From JACOND01 sp965202795 (lineage in GTDB: Bacteria; Bdellovibrionota; Bdellovibrionia; Bdellovibrionales; UBA1609), in contig OZ241848.1 of the NCBI GenBank assembly GCA_965202795.1, positions 1,612,001 to 1,676,000 on the forward strand: DNA of 64,000 nt, given 5' to 3'. The translations under genes and the position numbers were made by a program. Positions 59,176 through 64,000 of the stretch are shown piece by piece. The notes under the pieces were generated by a model. That model was not told the DNA's origin. It saw only the letters and a program-made list of their open reading frames with translations, and ran no database searches. The stretch's first letter is position 1, and every line of letters starts with the position of its first letter.

Positions 59176-59949
59176 CTATTTTACGGCTTTTAGGGCGATA
59201 AACTGCGGCATTATGGAGTCAATTTTTTTATTAAAAGCCGGCCCCCAGCGGTCTTCATAAAAGCCTGTGATTTTAAAGCCCAGGCAGGTCAGCCCTCCAA
59301 TCAAATCATCCAAGCTGTGTCCAAACTCCACAAACCCTTTGGCCTGGATTTCCTTTTCAGAAAGGGCCTGCAAGTCAGAATAGGGAATGGAATAAGCCAT
59401 CTTTAACTCCCCATTGTCATAAGCTTTAAAGTCCAGTGTATAAACGGCTGGATTGCTGAAGGCCGTTATAAAACATCCGCCTTTCCGCAAAATCCCAAAA
59501 ACCTCTTTATACATCTTTGGCGGGTTTTTTATATAACAAGTGGATATGGGATTGATTATAAAATCAAAGCTTTCGCTTTTAAAAAAAGCGCCAAGGCTTT
59601 CCAGATGCCCCCGCATGGCCCTGATTTTCAGATGATGCTTTTGGCAGACTTCCAGGTCTTTTTTTAGCTGCTCCCCTGAAAAATCAAAGGAGGTGACTCG
59701 GGCCCCCGCCGCTGCTAAAACAGGAGCCTGCTGGCCTCCCGCCGCCGCCAGCCCCAAAACATCCAGCCCCTTCCAGCTTGCGGGAAGCCAGCCTCTGGGA
59801 ACAGGCTTTGCCGGCGTGATAAAAATCTCCGCCTGAGACTGCCTGGCTTTTTTCAGGCTGTCCTCAGAGCATTTTTTGCTCCAGGGGCCCTGCTCTTTTG
59901 ACCATTGATCCCAGTATTTTTTGTTGATTTTAATGTAATCGCCTTTCAT
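59176..59949 (-). CDS. SAM-dependent methyltransferase (class I)
   Basis: 257 aa from ATG 59949 (MKGDYIKINKKYWDQWSKEQ). Rossmann-like methyltransferase: motif I region GLDVLGLAAAGGQQAPVLAA, acidic end of strand 2 VTSFDFSGEQLKKDLEV, motif IV SFDFIINPISTCYIKN and post-motif IFRKGGCFITAFSNP-like strand 5. This is the type of small-molecule methyltransferase annotated as 'class I SAM-dependent'; the substrate is unknown. It lies 72 bases downstream of tRNA-Gly on the same strand and may be co-transcribed. The longer frame to 60066 overlaps the tRNA and is rejected. Confidence 0.85.
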   Translation of the reverse strand: MKGDYIKINKKYWDQWSKEQGPWSKKCSEDSLKKARQSQAEIFITPAKPVPRGWLPASWKGLDVLGLAAAGGQQAPVLAAAGARVTSFDFSGEQLKKDLEVCQKHHLKIRAMRGHLESLGAFFKSESFDFIINPISTCYIKNPPKMYKEVFGILRKGGCFITAFSNPAVYTLDFKAYDNGELKMAYSIPYSDLQALSEKEIQAKGFVEFGHSLDDLIGGLTCLGFKITGFYEDRWGPAFNKKIDSIMPQFIALKAVK

Positions 59950-60021
59950 TGCTGATTCCCGCCCCCGCAAAGGCGCGGAAAAACCCCCTGCCTCCCGCCA
60001 GCCGGCAAAACCGCGAAAAAA

Positions 60022-60098
60022 TGGAGCGGGTGATGGGATTCGAACCCACGGCCTCAACCTTGGCAAGGTTGCGCTCTAGCCAGCTGAGCTACACCCGC
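60022..60098 (-). tRNA. tRNA-Gly (anticodon GCC)
   Basis: 77 nt with encoded CCA. Acceptor GCGGGTG pairs with CACCCGC, then TCCA. D-stem GCTC/GAGC, anticodon stem CAACC/GGTTG around TTGCCAA (anticodon GCC), T-arm GTGGG-TTCGAAT-CCCAT. All stems pair. Confidence 0.97.
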
Positions 60099-60462
60099 AG
60101 TTTGCGCCTCCGGCTTTCGCTTAAGCCCCCTGTCCAGAAGAAGGCCTGGCATTTTGAGGAAGCCGAAACAGTGGAAACAGAAAATTTATATCCTGGTTTT
60201 TGCTGCGCCGCAAGGGCTTTGTGGTTTTTTTGGCGGGTTTTTCGGACCAAACCCGAAGAAAACCGCAGATTGTCAGCTGGCCTGGGGGAAAGCGGGCCTG
60301 GCAGGCTGCAAATTGCCATGGCGGACGGCTTTATAGAAAGAGCCGGCTTGGCGGACGGCATAAAGAGGGGGGGCATAGAAAGAGCTGGCATAAAGTCTGG
60401 GAAGGGGGAGGGCAGGCGGTTTATAGACAGATCTGGCAGACAGGTTTGGAGCTGGCGGCTGA

Positions 60463-60552
60463 CAGAACAGGAACGGCCGCGAGGCCGGCCCGATAAACAG
60501 CCCGCGAGGCCGGCCCTCTAAACAGGCTGCGAGGCCGGCCCGATAAACAGCC
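60463..60552. repeat. Dispersed GC-rich element, three tandem units
   Basis: Three units at a 25-bp step: GAGGCCGGCCCGATAAACAG (60481), GAGGCCGGCCCTCTAAACAG (60506), GAGGCCGGCCCGATAAACAG (60531), preceded by GGAACGGCCGC. The clearest copies in the window. Confidence 0.85.
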
Positions 60553-60640
60553 AGACGGCATAAAAAAAGCGCGCCATCCAGCAATGCCTCCTGGCGGAGC
60601 TGGCGGGAGGGGCCGAAAAAGCCCGGCCTGTTTAGGCCCT

Positions 60641-60862
60641 CCGTCCCTGGCTGATGCGAGCCTTCCGCCCCCTTGGCTAAGAGAGGGCCTTCCGTCCCTG
60701 GCTGATGCGAGCCTTCCGCCCCCTTGGCTAAGAGAGGGCCTTCCGTCCCTGGCTGATGCGAGCCTTCCGCCCCCTTGGCTAAGAGAGGGCCTTCCGTCCC
60801 TGGCTGATGCGAGCCTTCCGCCCCCTTGGCTAAGAGAGGGCCTTCCGTCCCTGGCTGATGCG
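60641..60862. repeat. 51-bp tandem repeat, four full copies and one partial
   Basis: Units begin CCGTCCCTGGCTGATGCG at 60641, 60692, 60743, 60794 and 60845 (partial). They are identical by eye. Each can form a hairpin (GCCCCCT/AGAGGGC, loop TGGCTAAG). No unique spacers, so not CRISPR. Both strands stay open through it because 51 is a multiple of three. The 60099-60975 gap holds this, the GC-rich array and no supported gene. Confidence 0.9.
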
Positions 60863-60904
60863 GGGCCTCCCAGCCCTGGACTGAGGGGGGGGATTTTTTC
60901 CGGC

Positions 60905-60925
60905 TTGACAAAAAAATCCTGTCAA
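60905..60925 (+). promoter_or_regulatory. Possible promoter/operator for the DoxX gene
   Basis: TTGACA and TGTCAA form an inverted repeat with nine bases between. TTGACA is also a perfect -35, but the -10 at 17 bases (CATGCT) is poor. Confidence 0.4.
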
Positions 60926-60975
60926 AACATGCTGAAAGCTGGAAACGCAGTGAAAGCATATCCAGGGAGGGGCTT

Positions 60976-61407
60976 ATGAAAATAAAAATTCTTGGCGGGC
61001 TCGATTTTGGGGACAAGGCGGAGAAACAGCTTTTAGACTGGAGCTGGCTCTTTTTAAGAGTCTGCGCCGCGGTTTTGATGCTGACGCATGGCTATGGGAA
61101 GCTCACTGGCTTTTCCAATATTGCCCCCCATTTCCCCGACCCTTTGGGCCTGGGCAGCTCAGTCAGCCTCGGCCTTGTTGTGTTTTCTGAGTTTTTTGGC
61201 TCGATTTTTGTGGCCCTGGGGCTTCTTACAAGAGCGGCCTCATTTACGGTGTTTTTCACCATGATGGTGGCGGCCCTGATAGTCCATGCCCCCGACCCTT
61301 TTAAAGAGAAAGAGCTGGCCCTTGTTTATGGCCTGATATTTCTTGTTTTTACAGCTGCCGGAGGGGGAAGGCTCAGCCTGGACCAATGGCTTGCAAAAAA
61401 GCTGTAA
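60976..61407 (+). CDS. DoxX-family membrane protein
   Basis: 143 aa. Four hydrophobic helices, typical of DoxX (WSWLFLRVCAAVLMLTHGYG, LGLVVFSEFFGSIFVALGLL, FTVFFTMMVAALIVH, LVYGLIFLVFTAAGGG). The signature LTHGYGKLTGF and the GG-R-x-S-L-D end are present. DoxX proteins are inner-membrane proteins linked to quinone and redox reactions in a few species; the role here is not known. GGGAGGGG precedes the ATG. Confidence 0.88.
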   Translation: MKIKILGGLDFGDKAEKQLLDWSWLFLRVCAAVLMLTHGYGKLTGFSNIAPHFPDPLGLGSSVSLGLVVFSEFFGSIFVALGLLTRAASFTVFFTMMVAALIVHAPDPFKEKELALVYGLIFLVFTAAGGGRLSLDQWLAKKL

Positions 61408-61599
61408 AAAAAGAAGACTCTTGCGGAGCGCTGTTTTCCAATCTCAAAAGCGGGAGTTAGGCTGTCTGGCGCATCCTGACATGAATAAGGAGGCCGGGAG
61501 AGGGCATTTTTAAGTGGTTTGAGGGGCGGGGCGGCAAAAGAGCGGCGGCGCTTAGGCTGCGGCTGGCGCTCCAGCGGCATATCAGCAGGCCGCTCAGGC

Positions 61600-61821
61600 T
61601 CAGCGATAGCGGTAAACAATAAGGCCGGCGCTCATATCCTGCGGCGAAAATCCCACAGTCACCCTGTCGCCCAAAACAACCTGAATGTTGTAGCGCCGCA
61701 TTTTTCCGCAAAGCTTGGCGGAAACCTCGATATCCCTGTTATCAAGCTTCACCTTGTAGCGGCCGCCGGCGGCTATATCAACCACCTTTCCCTCAAACTG
61801 AGCCAAATCGCTTTTTGCCAT
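61600..61821 (-). CDS. infA: Translation initiation factor IF-1
   Basis: 73 aa, normal length. Single OB-fold S1-like protein that binds the 30S A site during initiation. Seen: GKVVDIAAGGRYKVKLDN, VSAKLCGKMRRYNIQVVLGD, and RVTVGF. It follows the 61855 gene by 33 bases on the same strand. Confidence 0.94.
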   Translation of the reverse strand: MAKSDLAQFEGKVVDIAAGGRYKVKLDNRDIEVSAKLCGKMRRYNIQVVLGDRVTVGFSPQDMSAGLIVYRYR

Positions 61822-61854
61822 AATTTTGTCCCGCCGCCCGCGCCCGCAAATCCT

Positions 61855-62403
61855 TTATAAAAACCCGGCTTTGCCGCCCTGCTTGACATTGGAGATCAAT
61901 ATTCTGACCTTGTCTTTAAACAGAATCTCCAGCCGGTCATTGGCATTGGAGAGGACAAAGCCCCAGCCAAAAACGCTGTGCTGAATGGGGGCCAGAGCCT
62001 CAAAAGAGGACTTTATATTGTATTTTGCGGCTGCGGCGCCTTTGTATTCCTCGCGCAGATTCTCCCATTTTACGGATTCCAAAGAGGCAAAGCCCAGACG
62101 AAGGCCGGCATCCTGTTTTTTTGCCGGTTTTTTTTTCGGCGGCTGCTTTTTTTTGGGCCTTGCTGTTTTTTTCTCCCCTGTGGGCTGCTTTGCGCTGGAG
62201 GCTCCGGCGGATTGTTTAGAGGAATCTTGGGGCGCGGAGTCCGCCCTGCTGTCCAAAGGATTTTTTTTGTCTTCTGGCTTGCTGCCTGCAGCGGCTTCTG
62301 GCTTGCTGCCTGCAACAGGCTCTGGCGCGCTGTCTGCAGCGGGTTTTTGCTCCCGCCCGGCAGCTGTTTGGGCGGAGGGCTTATTTTTTTCGGCTTCTTC
62401 CAT
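61855..62403 (-). CDS. Low-complexity protein with UvrD-tail-like C-terminus
   Basis: 182 aa. The first ~100 residues are disordered and charged (Ala, Pro, Lys, Glu), ending in a very basic KKKQPPKKKPAKK. The last ~80 residues include ALAPIQHSVFGWGFVLSNAN then LEILFKDKVRILISN. The form 'H-x-x-FG-x-G' followed by a strand pair is like the small SH3/Tudor-like tail of UvrD/PcrA helicases, which binds RNA polymerase. This is a pattern match by eye. It lies directly upstream of infA in an apparent operon. Confidence 0.6.
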   Translation of the reverse strand: MEEAEKNKPSAQTAAGREQKPAADSAPEPVAGSKPEAAAGSKPEDKKNPLDSRADSAPQDSSKQSAGASSAKQPTGEKKTARPKKKQPPKKKPAKKQDAGLRLGFASLESVKWENLREEYKGAAAAKYNIKSSFEALAPIQHSVFGWGFVLSNANDRLEILFKDKVRILISNVKQGGKAGFL

Positions 62404-62723
62404 GGCTTTTAGTCCTGTTTTTTTAAGCTTTTTGCTTAGCCAATTTCCTTTAGCTTAATCTATAATTTTTTTTAGCGCATAACAAGGGAAATTTTATTTT
62501 GCGCCCAGCGGCATTGTGGAAAAAAGGCTCATAAGCCCCTCCATGCGGCGGTTTTTTCTGGTAATTCCCTGAGGGCTTCCCCAGGCTTTAGCAGGGGGCA
62601 GCTCTCTCCATGAGGCGCGGTTTCCGCCGGGATGGGATGGCTCTGACTGGGGGCCGGGCTTGTTTTTTGAAGGGCCGGCCGGATTCAGCCGATAAGCCCA
62701 TTAAAGAGGCAGAGGCCTTAATC
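62404..62723. other. Gap between the UvrD-tail-like gene and a lipoprotein gene
   Basis: 320 bases between divergent genes. AT-rich near 62430-62500 (TATAATTTTTTTTAGCG), which likely holds the minus-strand promoter (TATAGA with TTGTTA 15 bases upstream, a short spacer). I see no gene or repeat. Confidence 0.5.
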
Positions 62724-63380
62724 ATGAAAAATTTTTGGATTTTGATGTTTTTCCTCCCAGCCATTGCCGCCTGCGGAAATGGGGAAAAAAAGAGCGAGCC
62801 CCTCAGGGACAAGGGGAAGGGCGAAACTGAGTATGATCCTGACTCTTTGGGGGAGATAGATTTGCAGGACATCAGAAAAACAGCCGGAGAGGCCGCCGGC
62901 TTAAAAAACTGCGCGGATTATGAGAGCAAACACAGCGTTTCGATCAGCATTCTTGGCCCCTATTCGCCGGCGACAGCGCTTCAAAACTGCATGGCCAAAA
63001 TCATTGACAAGGGGCTGGCCCCGCTTTGCACAAAAGAGAGGGAGCTGGATGAGCTGGAGCGGGAATACAGGGGCAATGAAGACGCCGAAAGCGATATAGA
63101 GGAGATGCGCGAAGAGGTTGTCATCGCAAAAGAGGAAATATCGGATCTTCTGTATTCAATGGCTGATGCCTTTGATGAGGCTTACGCCGATGCGGAGGAT
63201 GAGGCGGACTCTTGGGACACAGAATATGAGTCGGCATGGGAGAGGCTTATGGCCGGCGGCTCGCGGGTTCTTATCAAGGATCAAATAGGCGGAACAGTGG
63301 GTTTTGTTGAAAGAAGAGCCAGAAGAGTCTGTTTCGGAAAATTTAGCTTTGGCAAAGATGATGATGAGGAGAGCCGCTGA
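62724..63380 (+). CDS. Lipoprotein, orphan
   Basis: 218 aa from ATG 62724. Signal MKNFWILMFFLPAIAAC (lipobox AIAAC, Cys 17). The body is acidic and helical with long Glu/Asp runs (ELDELEREYRGNEDAESDIE, a likely coiled coil ~115-160) and an RRARRVC near the end. It lacks the LAWIA block of the island lipoproteins, so I do not place it in that family. An earlier frame start (62610) would put the signal core 39 residues in and is rejected. Confidence 0.8.
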   Translation: MKNFWILMFFLPAIAACGNGEKKSEPLRDKGKGETEYDPDSLGEIDLQDIRKTAGEAAGLKNCADYESKHSVSISILGPYSPATALQNCMAKIIDKGLAPLCTKERELDELEREYRGNEDAESDIEEMREEVVIAKEEISDLLYSMADAFDEAYADAEDEADSWDTEYESAWERLMAGGSRVLIKDQIGGTVGFVERRARRVCFGKFSFGKDDDEESR

Positions 63381-63476
63381 CGCGCCGCGCGCCTGAACTC
63401 CCGCCCCTTTCGCCGGGGCGCCATGGCGGCAAAGCCTGCCGCGGCAACAGGCAAAACCCTCCAAAAGACCCCCCTC

Positions 63477-64000
63477 ATGAAAAGCGCCCTGCAGCCTGTT
63501 GACTGCTTTTCGCTTTCCCCTCAGCCCGTGGCGGGGGTGGATGAGGCCGGCAGGGGATCTCTTGCGGGGCCTGTGTTTGCCGGCGCTGTGATCCTCCGCT
63601 TTCCCGGCAAATTTCAGGATTCCAAGCTCCTTCAGCCCCGCCGCCGCGAAGAGCTTGCTGAGACGATCAAAAAAAACCATATTTTTGGCCTTGGCTCGGC
63701 AGGCGTCTGGGAAATTGACAAGCTCAATATTCATCATGCCAGCCTTTTGGCCATGAGGCGGGCTGTGGAGGCGGCAATGAAAAAAGCCGCCAAAATCCTC
63801 GGCTCGCGGACAGCTCTCCTTTTGATTGACGGGCAGTTTGCAATCAATGGCCTGCCCGGGTTCCCCCAAAGGCCCCTTGTCAAGGGGGACAGAAGGGCGG
63901 CCTCCATTATGGCCGCCAGCATTATGGCCAAAACAGAAAGAGACAGGCTTATGGTTTCTTTGGGGAGGGAGTACCCGGAATACGGCTTTGAGCGCCATAA
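63477..64000 (+). CDS. rnhB: Ribonuclease HII, 5' part
   Basis: Runs off the right edge; 174 codons are present. RNase HII removes single ribonucleotides and RNA primers from DNA. Seen: the first catalytic pair in VAGVDEAGRGSLAGPVFAGA, the third acid in ALLLIDGQFAI and the last in SIMAASIMAKTERDRLM. The GRG motif typical of type 2 is present. With the RNase HI at 11189, the organism has both types. Start ATG 63477; it follows the lipoprotein gene by 96 bases. Confidence 0.95.
   Translation, partial: MKSALQPVDCFSLSPQPVAGVDEAGRGSLAGPVFAGAVILRFPGKFQDSKLLQPRRREELAETIKKNHIFGLGSAGVWEIDKLNIHHASLLAMRRAVEAAMKKAAKILGSRTALLLIDGQFAINGLPGFPQRPLVKGDRRAASIMAASIMAKTERDRLMVSLGREYPEYGFERH

Noticed and set aside
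59949..60521. Plus-strand ORF with VMGFEPTASTLARLRSSQL
   Set aside because: This is the well-known false translation of the antisense strand of a tRNA; the tRNA-Gly is at 60022-60098.
60641..60862. Possible CRISPR array
   Set aside because: The units are directly adjacent and identical, with no unique spacers and no cas genes.
60273..61016. Long ORFs on both strands over the 51-bp repeat
   Set aside because: They are open only because the repeat is a multiple of three; no ribosome site or protein-like composition.

Overview
The window reads as chromosomal DNA of a Gram-negative, proteobacterium-like organism. It carries an ETF:quinone oxidoreductase, PutA, EpmA, CcsA-type cytochrome c assembly, many Sec-exported lipoproteins with clear lipoboxes, and a tRNA with an encoded CCA end. 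I cannot fix the taxon. A topoisomerase VI B subunit, tandem Fis domains, ankyrin proteins and many large orphan exported proteins suggest a deep-branching lineage, possibly of the Bdellovibrionota/Deltaproteobacteria kind and possibly host- or prey-associated; this is inference.

Bases 1-24000 are mostly housekeeping: ETF-QO (left edge), a repeat coiled-coil protein, ftsK, a double-Fis protein, dnaB, an exported orphan, a histidine kinase, rplY, an RNase HI, an ankyrin gene broken by one base, ccsA, pyrF with a coupled orphan, a polyprenyl synthase, epmA, purE coupled to a topoisomerase VI B-like gene, and an HNH protein. Bases 24000-39500 hold two very large convergent exported proteins (a J-domain protein and a protein with a caspase-like C-terminus), an ankyrin/membrane protein, putA, a metzincin lipoprotein, and an FHA protein.

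Bases 39800-54300 form an accessory island. Four related lipoproteins lie in a row, and a fifth copy sits in the opposite orientation about 9 kb away. The shared parts form a nearly identical inverted repeat of about 1.08 kb (42454-43538 and 52842-53924). Between the arms lie two nearly identical Rpn/YhgA-type PD-(D/E)XK nuclease genes in direct repeat, a coupled pair of small exported proteins, two glycine-rich membrane proteins and an EcsC-family protein. A poly-G run in front of the nucleases is 8 bases in one copy and 10 in the other, which separates or fuses an upstream reading frame. Together this looks like a recombining, possibly phase-variable, lipoprotein locus; it is the best candidate here for an undescribed system.

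Bases 54500-64000 hold a carboxynorspermidine/diaminopimelate-decarboxylase-like enzyme, a three-gene membrane-protein operon, a DUF3326 protein, a methyltransferase downstream of tRNA-Gly(GCC), a 51-bp tandem repeat before a DoxX gene, infA, a lipoprotein, and rnhB running off the right edge.

Two small dispersed sequence families recur across the window. One is a GC-rich element with the core GGCCGGCCCRATAAACAG, found mostly between genes but twice inside the start of exported-protein genes. The other is a 19-base motif upstream of three unrelated minus-strand genes.
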